From positions 526,001 to 590,000 of the forward strand of contig NC_090124.1 of assembly GCF_023973825.1 (NCBI RefSeq): DNA of 64,000 nucleotides, written 5' to 3'. Shown one piece after another: positions 34,301 to 46,455 of this stretch; the stretch's first letter is position 1, and every line of letters begins with the position of its first letter. The notes under the pieces are model-generated. The model did not search any database. It was not told the DNA's origin and worked only from the letters and a program-made list of their open reading frames with translations. This stretch comes from Plasmodium brasilianum. Its lineage: Eukaryota > Apicomplexa > Aconoidasida > Haemosporida > Plasmodiidae. The translations under genes were made by a program, and so were the position numbers.

Positions 34301-37300
34301 TTCTTTTTCCTTTTTTTCCTGTTTTTCCTGTTTTTCCTGTTTTTCCTGTTTTTCCTTTTTTTCCTTTTTTTTCCTTTTTTTTGTTTTTTTCCTTTTCGCT
34401 CTTCTTTCCTTTTTTCTGGTTTGTCTTCTTGTTCTCCTCTAATTGCTGAATTTCCTTTTTTAATAAATTTTTCTTTTTTTTGTATATTTTAGTAAACAAA
34501 TCATCGAAATTTATGAATTTTTTATCTTGCATTAGTTGGTTTCCATAATATTCAGACTCAGTGGAGTACTCATAATTTGATGTAAAATTATCATTTGCAA
34601 AATTGTATGATACTCCCTCATAGGTAGATGTATATTTATGCTTCTTTCCTTTTTTCTTTCTTTTAAAAACATTTGAATCTTTCAAAATTTTATTAAAATT
34701 AAATATAGGGGAGTAAAATTTACTTTGGTAATTTTTTCTTTCTTCTATATATTTTTTTATTATATGATCCTGTATTTCATATTCTGCTTTAAATTCGGAT
34801 GGGTACTCTTCTATGTAACGTAAATACCGTCGTTTTTTCCTCTTTCCTTTTCCAACTGATTCTATACTATCCTCATCCACTAAATATTGAGAGGTATACA
34901 ATGCATCAGACGCATAATCTCTTTTTTTGCTAACAATATCATTTGTTAAACTTACAGGAGTTTCCAAAATGTATCCATCATTTCTTCTTCCACTTAGAGG
35001 AGATTCAAAGATATATGCAGCATTTCTTCTTAAACTTTTTGCTTTTTCCAAATTTCCGAAGCTCAAGTATTTGGACTTTTTATAGTAAACATCCCTGGAA
35101 TGGGTAAGAAGATTGTCACTTGCTATGCTCATAGTACTGTCATCGCTTTTGTTGCAGTAGCAATGTTCGCCTTTTTCATACATATCAAAAATATCTGCAA
35201 TCAGCTTGTTCTCTGTTTTTTCTTTTTTTCTTTTTTTTGTTTTCGAAAGTTTTTTCACATCGTCCGTTTGCACTTTCGGCTTTTTTTTCTCATTCTTTTC
35301 TTCATTCTTCTTTTCCACCTTTTTTTCTTCACTCTTTTTTTCCTTTTGCTTTTTCCTCTTCTTTTCGTCTATCTCTTTTTCTCGATTCTCCTTCCCCTCC
35401 TTCTTTTCACTTTTTATCTTCTTTTTTCTCTCCTCTTCCTTAATCAGCTCCCCTCGTTCTTCCTTCTCCCACGCCTTTCCCTCAACGTTTTTCTCAAATA
35501 TAGTGGAGCTAGACAATCCAAGCTCCGCAGGTTGTTCTTTTTTCCTTTTCGAATTATCTAAAATATCAACAAGTAAATAGGTTTTCATCTCTCCTTTTCC
35601 CTTGATGAATATTTTTCTTTCTTCCCACACTAGAGTCTTATCATCCTCTAAGTACTTGTATGTATCATATGAGACATGGATGTGATCTGCGAGGGATGTA
35701 GACTTCATTCTTGAAGCAGTATTAACAGTATCACCGAAAAGTGAATACTGAGGCTTGACTGATCCGATAACGCCACTTATTGCTTTACCTGTATGTATAC
35801 CTATTCGCAGACTAATATTTTTATGTACATATCTGTCATAGGTAAACGCATTAGTATTGGTTCTGGTATTGGTACTAGTATTGGTACTAGTATTGGTACT
35901 AGTATTGGTTCTGATATTGGTTCTGATATTGGTTCTGATATTGGTACTAGTATTGGAACTAGTATTAGTGTTATTGTCAGCGTTAGTACCATTATTGTTA
36001 TAGTTAATGTTATTGTTGCTGTCCAGGCTGGACTGTTGAGTGTCTAAAACTTTGTAGGTTATGTAATATTTTGCGCTTAGTTGAGCTATGGCCAATTTGA
36101 TTGCGCACCTTGTATCATATTTAATTTTGTAAATGCTGTTGTTTTGTTTTTCACTTAGACCTGATGCAGCTAGGTATGACTCGAATACTGTTTCTATTTT
36201 GATGCAATTAAAATATTTTATACATTTATCAAAATATAAATATAAACTGTCTAATGTCTCAACTAGTGCATGGGGTTGTAAAGTAGAAACCATACTTTGA
36301 AAATCATCTATATCACAAAAAATAACCGATATAATTCCTCTGTCTTCTCCTGATATATTTTTTCCCACCATTATTCCATCAGCTTTGGGATGGCTTACTA
36401 ATAAATATTCAACTAAAAAACTAGGTAACATTGTATGTAATATTTCTATCTGTTTAGCTAAATTAATCTTTTGTTTGTATCTAAAAAAAAACTTTTTTTT
36501 TAAGTAATAAATTTCGTAATATTTCATATATAAACATATTAAAGTAAAGCTTAATATACATATTAAAAAGGTTAGTACTTGCTGTTTACATAAACAGGAG
36601 ATATTTACATTTTCTAAGTTATTTATACTTAGATAAGGATTTGCACAGAATGCTGAACAGGAAGAATCAAAACTCTTATTTTTATGATAGTACACCCATG
36701 TTGTTATTATTAGTATAATTACACAAATTAGTAATCCTTCTAATATTTTAAAAGAAATAAAATATATGTAAGAAACTGTAAAGGAATAAACTACTAGCAT
36801 ATTAATTATATTATAACTCACATTATCATATAATTCGAATATAAAACCAAGTATTAATAGAAATTTTCCAAATAAAAAAAAAAGAGTAGAATTAGAATTA
36901 TTTCTTAACTTTATATATATTAAACACATTGCTCCTAATAAATAATACCATATCAAAGTGTAAGTTATGACGTTCAGATTATTTTTTGTAAGTTTTGAAG
37001 CTAATGCTTGTGAAAAAAATACTACTAAAAAAATTATAAACAGTATAATTACAATTATCCTTAGTTTTAATTTGTTTCTCTTTTCATATGTTTTATATTC
37101 CAAATTTAATTGTTGATTCCTGTATTTTATATTGATGTCTATAATTTTTTTGAAAGTTTCATAAATGAACTTGGTTTTGTTACGCTTGGTGTAATAATAG
37201 TTATTATCATCCTTTATTTTATAACTCCTTGGGGTAGGTATCAACTTTTGCAGATTTTTATTTTTATTGAAATCAATGAAATTATTTGTGTTATCGTCTA

Positions 37301-40300
37301 CTTTGTATGAATTTCCCCACTTATCTTTTCCCCCTCTCTTTACAAACTTCTCGCGGAAGTAGTCAGAAATGTCTGGATATATGCTGCGGTCAGGAAGTGG
37401 AAAAAAGTAAAAAAAAAAAAAAGTAAAACAAAAGAAAACAAAGCAAAAAAAAAAAAAAAAAAAAAGCAAAAGAAGGCAAAGCAGAAGAAAACAAATCAGA
37501 ACAAAGTAAAACAAAATAGTGCTCATATATATTAATTTTCAGTAGGCATGACAAATCACACAAATATGTAGAACAACTAACTTGCAAAATCATACGCCAC
37601 ATGCACACAACGTAAACACTTTCACTAGATAGATATAGAAAAAAAGAAATAGCCATTTATCCCATATTAATTTTTAGTTGTCATACTTGTTGCTTATAAA
37701 TTTCATAGCTTTATCAACTAAAAAGTTAATATACATAATTGGAAACAGAGATACCCAAAAATATACATCTTCCGTGGTAAAAAGACTAAACTCGCATTTC
37801 CCCATTTTTAGACAATCAAATAGTGTGTATACATTAACATATATAAATAAAGAGCAAATAATAACAACCGCCATAATAAAGAAGTACAGATGCCACGTTT
37901 TCGAAAATAAAAGTATTTTTTCAGAAGTTATGAAAAAATTTAGGATAAATATGTGGAATGTAAAGGTTCGATGCGTAATTAAGTGAAAAACGAGAGTCCT
38001 TAAAATAAAGTATGAAATAAATGAAATCAGCGCAGCTTCCATAATTGTCAAAAATATAATCGTATTGTTTAAGAAGTATTTCCTTCTTGCCTACAAAAAA
38101 AAAAAAAAAAAAAAAAAAGGAAGAAAAATACATATCTGTGGATTCACAGATACACACATGTTCCAGTGTACAATTAGGTTAAAATGAAATGCATTCTTTT
38201 TTCACATTTTGTTTTTCGTTTTTCATTTTTCTCTCCTTTTTCTTTCGTTTTTCATTTTTCTCTCCTTTTTCTTTTGTTTTTCATTTTTCTCTCCTTTTTC
38301 TTTCGTTCTTCATTTTTCTTTCCTTCTTCTTATTCTTCCATTTTTGTGTTACCAGCTGATAAATGTACGGAACGCGTCTGATGAATTTATACGGCAAGTC
38401 TATATCATAAGCTGAAAAGGCTATAATTAATAAATAATGAAAAACAGCAAACGTTGTTTGGGAGTATAAAATTGATGAAATGGAAGATCCTGAAAAATAA
38501 TTGTCAAAACTGTGAAAAAAGTAGAACGAAACGATTGTGATCTTTAGATATATTATCCACAGGAATGCTCTACTATAAAAAAAAAAAAAAAAAAAATGCA
38601 AATAAATGAATAAAGAAGCAAATATAAATAATTTTCCGTTTAAAAACAAAAATTAATGTCTATTCAGCTACACAACAGGAATACTGAATCTTACGTGAAT
38701 ATGTGCTCAACATGTACCACACACGTACTAAGTATGTACTAATTAAGCATATACTAAGCATGTACTGACAAAGCATGTACTAACTAATCATATACTAGAC
38801 AACAATGAAGCAAATCATGTATAAATGTGCACAAAGTCCGAAAAACATTAATTTTTTTCCTATTACCATAGGGAAAATCTGTTTAAACGACCTAATACAA
38901 GGAGATCACTAACGTGTTTAAACTTTTGCAGTACATAATCAGAAATACTGTACAGGACATTAACTTGTTCATTTAAACTCAAACACACACTTATAGTTGT
39001 ATATTTTAATAAATAGGCATCATTTAATGTAGACCCAATACCTAATATTGTTAATCTAGGACTAGTAGAAGATAACAATTTTTTTATTATTTTCCCTTTA
39101 GTCTTATTTTTCAACTTACAAAACATAATAACTGTGGCTTTCATAGCTATACATAGGAACATTTTCTGCACTCCAAAAGGGAAATAAAATAAAATCATAA
39201 TACGTAATATAATATATAACATTTGATATACATCGAAATTAATGTGAGGCTGTACACAAATTCGTAAGTAGCTTAACTGTTTAAGTGCATATGGCGAATT
39301 ACATATATGTAAGTTGATAAGTAATAGTTTATGCACATTAAGGTTTATACTTATTGTCACAAATAAGCAAGTTCGTATGTAGCTTTATACATATTCCCCT
39401 CAATACATAGTGTTACATATATGCAAGCATGTATGTGGATGTAAAATGCTAAATCACAGTAATGCTAAATATGTGCATAAATCATTTTCACATAACTAAC
39501 CATTGCATGCGCATTAGCCATAATATTTTTGATACTTGCATCGTTTATTGCGACAGCATATGAAGGAGGTTTTAGCTTTTCCAGGGATTGAACAAAATTG
39601 TTAAATAATATATTTGCCATATATTCAGTATTGTCTGTATTAAAAAAGTTTATTAGGAATAAATTCGAATTAGAAGCGATAAGATTGCATTCCAATGCGG
39701 TCAAATAGGTATCCTTTGAACATCCATTTGTAAATATACATGACCTTATATCAAACTTTATTATATCGTTAAAAGTTTCTTTTACTCCTTCTTTTAATTC
39801 ATTTTTCAAACCTATTATGCCTACAACCTCCAAATCGTACAAAAAAAATAGTTTCATTAAATCGTATAATTTTAGGGACAATTTATTTCTGGAACTTTTT
39901 AGAAAAAGGTATTTTGCAATGTCTTCATTTTTTATTTCCTTTTTACAAATAAATAATATTCTTAAATAGTTCATTGTATATAGTTTTATAATTTTTTTAA
40001 TTTTACTTAAATTATTTTTCGCTTGTGATAAACAAGGAATCATGTTAAAATCATAACCTCGAACATATAGTACCCCTTTGTCTAATTCATTTGCATATTT
40101 TAAAATGCACATGGAAAAATTATTACTTGTTAAAAAATCATGAAAACAAATTATATAATATTCTTTACATTCATTTTTTAAATTATAATAAAACACACTA
40201 TTCTTATAACAGTAAGCATGAAATCCTATATTCTTTACAATGTTATATAAGCATACATCTTCATGTTCAATTGTATTTAAACTTTCCTCATCTGATTCCT

Positions 40301-42543
40301 CACTATAATCATAATTACGATGTTCATTCTCTTGTTCATTTTCATTTTCATGTTCATTTTCACTTTTCATATGTTGATCGCTATAATTTTCACTTCTACA
40401 TTCTTTTATAGACATATGTAGGCATTTCTCATTAAAAATGATAATCCTGTTACATACACTCATTCCTAAAATAAATTCTTCTATTCGGATTGACTGTTCG
40501 CTCTTATTCTCTGCATCGTCAATTACTTCCTTGCAGTTATAGCTGCTTTTGTAATTCTCGTAAAATTCTAAAGGGAGTTAACCACATAAACATTGCGTCA
40601 GCATGTATATATATATATATATATACATTAGAGTAAAATAAGCATATAATTAAACACATAGATAACTCGAAACGTTCATTTTCCGTAAATTACGGAGAAC
40701 ATCAGACAGTAAATCATACATTTTATGTATCACGAGGTTTTACATGAACAGTTCATGCGATTTTTTAATGTTATAAATTTTTACGGTTATATCCTGCATT
40801 TAACTTGGATTTAATAAAAGATGTAAGTCTAACGTTCTTATTCAAAATTTCTTCGTTCAAGTAACTTTTATATTTTTCCTTTAGCAGCTTAGACAAGTCA
40901 TCAACAAACGGGTCATATACCGAATTTACTCTTTTTTCAAACCTTTTTAGAAACAAACCGAAGTCTCTTGAAGGGAAGAGTATATTTTCAGGATCTTTAA
41001 AAATTCTTTCATCTAAGTTTAAAAGCTCCTCAATATTTTCTCTGAAAAATTTTATAAAAAAAGGAAAAGAAGTTTTTCTTTCAATTAAAAAAAAAAAAAA
41101 AAAATTGTAAGGTCACTCCTATAAGTCGAAATGCAAATGCTCCGAGATTTCATAGAGTTTATTTTTGCTAATATATTAAACTTCTAATTTTGTACGCAGC
41201 TTGTTTCTGCCCATGTATGTATATATGTACATACATACATAAATAAATGTTTTTATATATATAAGCATTTACAAGTATATACACATGCTCACGCATAGAC
41301 ATACACATACTTATAATTATACACATAGACGTATGTATTTGCGCGTTTCTATTTGAACCTCTCTGCATCCAGTATGCTTAGAGTGGGCAACTGAAAATTT
41401 TCACAAGTATGAACAAAGTCTTCCTTCGCATATAAAACATTATTAACTACACATGATACAAATAGATCTTTTTTTTCTACAAGAATTCCATTCCTTGCTG
41501 TGGCTAACAAATCTACTGTGCCTAATGCATCATTTTTGTTTTTATTGAAAACTTTTGGTTTATCACTATCCTTGCTCTCTTTCATTCTTACATCATTTTC
41601 TGCATTTAAGAAAAGTTATTCAATAATTATTATTTTTTTTTCTTTGTAGTGTCGTATAACAGGTAAAATTACAAAAGTGCCAAAGGAAAAAGAGCAAAAA
41701 TAAGAACTCATAATGCTGCAGTTTCCATCTCTTTTTGTATATATATATATATATACCTATTCTCAAACTTTGAATTATGTATATAAGGCTCTTTTCCGAA
41801 TACATCATAATAGGCAAAACTAGTATATAAAGACCAATAAAATCTTCTAGAACATTAAAAAAGGAATCCTTTGTGTTATGGAGAGATTCATTTTTATGGT
41901 AGAAGGACATCTTTATTATAATACTTAGGAGGACAAAAAAGAAATACATAAATATTAAGTAATACACAACATTATTCATCTTTATGCAAAATGTTCTATT
42001 CTCTTCAATTTTGTGAGGAATATTCAAATTTTTTTTTGTGTCGGCCCCCGTGTATACAACTACTGCATCTATGTATTCTGCTCCTTTCAAAATGGAAGCT
42101 AAAAGAAGAAAAAGGTTATAATAAAAGAAAAAAAATAAATAAAAGCGGCAAAAAAGTAATAGTGCGTCAATAAATTTTTTAGTTGCCATAATAAGTTCCA
42201 TAACTAATGGTGATAGAACGTGAATAGTAATGTCTTTATTTTATGAGGTATGTTTTATACTTTATTTTTTTTATTTGTTTATTCTTTTGTATATTCTTTT
42301 TTTTTTTCTATACTTCATTTTTTTCTTTTTTTTTTACATTGAAGGACAAAATTTTTGTAGCTCAATATCAACGACCTCGGGTGCTTGTCCAGTTTGAAGT
42401 TACCTTCAAAACGAAATATATCCTTGTTAGGCAATTCACATCTAATGACGCCGTTTATTTCTGATAGCATTTTTAAATAATCTCTGTCAACTAAAAATAG
42501 AACAATAGAGCATGATAGTATTGCATACGCGTGTGCATACATA

Positions 42544-42590
<47 letters not shown>

Positions 42591-43679
42591 TTATATCTGA
42601 AGAAGAGGAGAAAACAGTGTAAAATGTGCATTTGTACTTTTGTACTTATCTACTGGGTATTTAATGCTCTTTCTAAATAACCCATCTATTTTAAAAGAGT
42701 CTACAACTGCATTTAAATTATTTTTAACATAAAGTATGACTGCATCAGCTGGAAATTCATCACCTTGAAAAATTCTAATTATGTTTCCTACTTTTATGTC
42801 TTTAGTCATAACCTAAAGGGATGGAATTTTTTTTTTAAATATTTTACATTTTATTTTTAAGGACATGTTATAACAATTTTCTACGTAATTAGGATATTTA
42901 TCTTTTCCAAATTTTTTGTGCTATTATTTTGCATAATTTATTTTTTATTTTTCATCTATTCTTGTACTTTTTCAAAGTAAGACATTTTAGGTACTATCCT
43001 AAGGTAACACTGCGAATTTGCATCCTTTATATCCTTCAGTAGTTTTAACTCATACAGAGTTTCTATAACAACTAAAATGATAATGTTTAAAAGTAAGGAG
43101 ATGGTCGTATCAATAAATACATATTCTTTTGTTATTCCTTTATTAATTTCAGAAAATAAATAGACGGTTAAAAATAAGGAGTATACAATAACTGCGTCGA
43201 ATGATATAAGTCTTCTAATGAAATTATATAACTGAAAAGAGGGTAAAAAAAAAAAAAAAAAAGAGAAGAAAGAAAATGTTTACCGTCAATTAGTAATATT
43301 CTTAAATTGTATGTTTAGGTTAGAAAAACAAAATGCAATGAAAATTAAATGCAAATGTAACTTCAAAAAAAAAAAAAAAAAAAAATTCTTACAGAGAAAT
43401 TATATATTCTAAAATAATTTCTACAAAATTTTTGTAAATCATCTTCGGAGGTTGGGTTTATAACAACTTTTCTGTAAATTTTATTATTTGTACCTATGTA
43501 CTTTCTCTTTCCATCTAAATGCTATACATTCCAAAGAATAGAAGAAAATACATTTTTATTAAATCAGTATTAAAGAAGAAAAAATATATTAGATAAGTAA
43601 AACGTTGTCTTTTTTTTTTTTTTTTCCCTCGTTTTACCATTAACGTTAAAGCTTCGGTTTTTATTCTATTTGTTTTCAT
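31378..43679 (-). CDS. GCbeta: Guanylyl cyclase beta: P4-ATPase-like domain fused to two cyclase domains, 14 exons
   Basis: Makes cGMP that activates PKG. In Plasmodium GC-beta serves ookinete gliding, and CDC50A is its known partner. Exons in gene order: 43638-43679, 43393-43521, 42968-43231, 42638-42812, 42338-42490, 41757-42098, 41359-41599, 40785-41041, 39501-40567, 38867-39165, 38353-38572, 37687-38090, 31729-37383, 31378-31546. The product is 3138 aa and all phases agree. Residues 1 to ~1200 follow a P4-ATPase (KVGNIIRI...DEFPADAVIL, GVIRCELPNKDIFRFEG, VVVYTGADTKKN, GLKNELKEGV, TLNDAYLL) but its catalytic motifs are degenerate. A membrane block and C1 cyclase follow at about 1550-1800 (FCDIDDF; GDTVNTASRM), then a long Lys-rich linker, six more spans and C2 at about 2925-3090 (FADIVGFT; TIGDAY). 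C1 supplies the Asn/Arg pair and C2 the metal Asps. The exon 4 donor and exon 7 donor (GTTCAA) are the least certain. Confidence 0.93.
34310..34372 (-). repeat. Coding Lys-Thr-Gly repeat in the GC-beta linker
   Basis: TTTTTCCTG units on the plus strand encode KTGKTGKTGK on the minus strand, within a basic low-complexity linker between the two cyclase domains. Confidence 0.9.
35848..35965 (-). repeat. Coding repeat of Asn/Thr/Arg within the C1 cyclase domain of GC-beta
   Basis: TATTGGT(T/A)CT(A/G) units on the plus strand encode TNIRTN and TNTSTN blocks. They sit in an insertion in C1 just before SLRIGIHTG, so the cyclase fold must loop it out. Confidence 0.9.
38205..38330. repeat. Pyrimidine-rich ~33-bp repeat in GC-beta intron 11
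   Basis: TTTCATTTTTCTCTCC followed by TTTTTCTTTCG recurs about four times in the intron between exons 38353-38572 and 37687-38090. On the coding strand it is purine-rich, which is unusual for a Plasmodium intron. Confidence 0.85.
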
Positions 43680-45077
43680 TTTTACGTTTTATTTTTAAAT
43701 AAAGAAAAAATAAATTTAAAATATGAAACAATTATTCTGTACTTTTTCACAGTAGCATATCAAAGAATGCCAAAAGAAAAAAAAGTAAAAATTGTCCTGT
43801 GTTGTATATATAGAATGCGTAAACTTCTCTTAGACGCTTAAAGTTCAAACAATGGGGAAAAAAAAAAATGTATTCTTATCCTAAATCATATTGCTATTAA
43901 CCATATTGGAGCTTTATTTATTGTATATTATATGAATTATTTGTTTTATTTTTCAGTTGTATTCAAAAATAAATAAATCAAAAAAATTACATTGTTAAAG
44001 TAACAATTAATTTGATCAAGTGAGCTATTATTATTTATATGTAATAATTTTTCATTTTACTTTCTTTTACTACAGTTTAATGTTGATTTTTTTTTTTTTT
44101 AAGCATCATCTTGAATAATGTGTATATAAATATAAGAACGTTTATATATATATATACATGTACTCTTGTACACGTGTACTTATGTACGTATGTTAAATAG
44201 GCATAAGCAAATCGGTCAGGAGGATGTAACGCTACATTTTATTTTCCGACACATATAGCTCTAAAGAATATAGTGTATTCGTGCAATATTTCAATGTTCT
44301 ACAAATGGATAAATATCATTTAATAAAATTGTAAGCATTATTGTAACTACGAAGTTTTTTTTTTTTTTTTCATAACTTACAAACAATTTGATTACATATT
44401 TTATTTTTTTATCTAAATGAAGAAAGACATATTACTTTTCATTAAGATTCAAATTATAACAGAATAATAAACATATAAATTCGCATACAAAAAATTAAAT
44501 AAATTTAATTAAAAAGGTATTCACAATAACACTTGTTTATATGTGTTTTTATTAATGGGACCACGAAATATTAAGATGTATCAAAAAGAAAAAAAAAAAA
44601 TTAAAAACTAAAATATTATATATATACATAAATCATAAGTTCCTATCATTTTACTTTAAATTGGTATTAATTGTGCAAAAAGATCAAATAGTGTTAAGGT
44701 TCAATGGGTAAAAAAAAAAAACTATTTTTAAAAAATTGATCTTTTTGGCATTGTACTTGCATTGTGTTTATTTTGTCTTAAAAAAAAAAAAAAAAAAAAA
44801 AATTGGGGGATTTTACTATCTACCTGTTTTTTTTAAAGAATAACTTCTACGTAATATATAAAATACATTATAACATATATACGTGGGTAAATATATATAA
44901 CAGATACAACAAACAAATCAGTACTATTGTAAATATAAACTTGTGTAGGGGTGTCTATTCTTCTACAACATCCTGTGGATGCTGTAAGAAAATAAACTTT
45001 ATTCCTTAAATTTATAATAAGTGAAGGGAAATAAAAAAGAAAGAAAAGAAATTTGAAAAATAAAAAAGGGAGAACCA
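43680..45077. promoter_or_regulatory. Upstream region of GC-beta and 3' flank of the YG-box gene
   Basis: Both neighbours are read leftwards, so this interval holds the GC-beta promoter and leader and the YG-box gene's 3' end. AT-rich with poly-A near 44780-44801. A less AT-biased patch at 44140-44330 contains palindromic-looking GTACACGTGTAC and a GTCAGGAGGATG stretch. GC-beta is stage-restricted, so a regulator site is expected, but I do not assign one. Confidence 0.45.
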
Positions 45078-46058
45078 CTATTTATGTAATTCTTTTAAAA
45101 CACTCATTTTTCCTGAATAATAACCGGAGAAATACCATGACATAAGGTACTTCAACAGTTCTTGTAAATCTTTATTTTGATTCATAGTGTTGTCAATTGT
45201 TGGATTAACAACATTTAATTTTTTCATAATAAACTGATCAAAATTGCTGCTTATGAAATTATTTTCATTTGTGAATGCATTTTCTTCAATACACAAAAGC
45301 TGAGAAGCTAAATATATGTTTAAAGTATCATCATTTTTCTTGTATTTCATAAATATATCACTTATTTCTTTATTGTATTTTTGGAAAGTCTCATTAAATG
45401 GTATTGGTGGTGGTTCTATCAGACTTCTAATTGTTTCATTGTTCATGTTAATGAGATAATTATTTATGTTTTCTTTTGTACACACATTTGTGTAATACTT
45501 TACATATTCCCCTTCGAATTCTTCCCCATATTCTCCTTCGAGTTCGTTTTCTCTTGTATACTTAAGACTAATTAATTCATCGCTGGAACTACATGCAAAG
45601 TCTTCTTTTTCAAAATCAAAATTAATCTTATTAATATTTAAGTAATTTCTTTTTCTTTTATTATTTTTCTTTCTATCTGCCAAAATGTTTATAGATGGGT
45701 TATAAACAATATTGCCTTCATTAGCTGTTTCCCCCCAATTTTTTATTTTATGTTCATTATTTAAAAAGGGTTTATTATTAATTACATTAACAAATTCTAA
45801 ATCATCACCAGTTCCATATTTATCCTTTTCTTCATTGACTGATATATTGTCCTTACCATTGCTTTCAATAAAATTGGTTAATTCTTCATTTTTTTTATTT
45901 AAGAAATCTTCATTTTCTAAATTTCTCTCAAGTGAAGACTTTAATACATTTGTTATGCATATAGATATAATGTTTTCATCATTTAGTATGCTTTCATTGC
46001 TTAATTCATTTGTTTTTTCTTTTCTTATACCGTTATAGTTCTCATTATTTCCGCTCAT
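45078..46058 (-). CDS. Conserved protein ending in an SMN-like YG box
   Basis: SMN-family proteins oligomerise through a C-terminal Tyr/Gly-rich helix (YG box) and assemble Sm rings on snRNAs. This 326-aa protein is acidic and Asn/Glu-rich for most of its length. It has a short proline motif (EPPPIPF) at about residue 215. It ends with LLKYLMSWYFSGYYSGKMSV (residues 301-320), which matches the SWYxSGYxxG core of the YG box. I see no Tudor domain and no clear Gemin2-binding motif, so it could be a reduced SMN or another YG-box protein such as a Gemin8-like factor. The start is the first in-frame ATG at 46058; the frame is open upstream to about 46175 without an ATG. The next gene is divergent, 397 bases away. 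Confidence 0.72.
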   Translation of the reverse strand: MSGNNENYNGIRKEKTNELSNESILNDENIISICITNVLKSSLERNLENEDFLNKKNEELTNFIESNGKDNISVNEEKDKYGTGDDLEFVNVINNKPFLNNEHKIKNWGETANEGNIVYNPSINILADRKKNNKRKRNYLNINKINFDFEKEDFACSSSDELISLKYTRENELEGEYGEEFEGEYVKYYTNVCTKENINNYLINMNNETIRSLIEPPPIPFNETFQKYNKEISDIFMKYKKNDDTLNIYLASQLLCIEENAFTNENNFISSNFDQFIMKKLNVVNPTIDNTMNQNKDLQELLKYLMSWYFSGYYSGKMSVLKELHK

Positions 46059-46176
46059 TTTTATGATCTTGCTAAAAATGAACTTTTTTTTTATTGTAAA
46101 TGATGTATAAGTTAATTCAAGATGAAGATCTTCGCTCTTTTTAGGATCATTCTCACCATTATTATTTTTATTCAAA

Positions 46177-46210
<34 letters not shown>

Positions 46211-46455
46211 TATATTTTTGCAGTTAGATCGAAGGAGAATGAGGTAAGGTTTTTTCTTTTTTTTTTTTTTAATTTCTTTTTAATTAGGTCAAAAAAAAAG
46301 GTATGTAGTGATGTTTTTTTTTTTATAAAATAGGTGAAACAGGAAGAGTGTGTTTTTATAACTTTTCATTAGTATATAATTTTTTATTAATGAATTTGTT
46401 AATTTTTTAATGGTTCCCTTTTTTTCGATGAATTTCTTACAGCTAATGAAAAAAT
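46059..46455. promoter_or_regulatory. Short divergent promoter region
   Basis: This 397-bp spacer separates the YG-box gene (minus) and the membrane orphan (plus), so it must carry both promoters and leaders. Content is a poly-A and (TA)n block at about 46174-46215 and poly-T. No defined motif. Confidence 0.5.

Noticed and set aside
34170..35580. Phe/Ser/Leu-rich plus-strand ORFs, some looking like membrane proteins
   Set aside because: Antisense of the Lys/Glu-rich linker of GC-beta; AAA/GAA codons read as TTT/TTC on the other strand.
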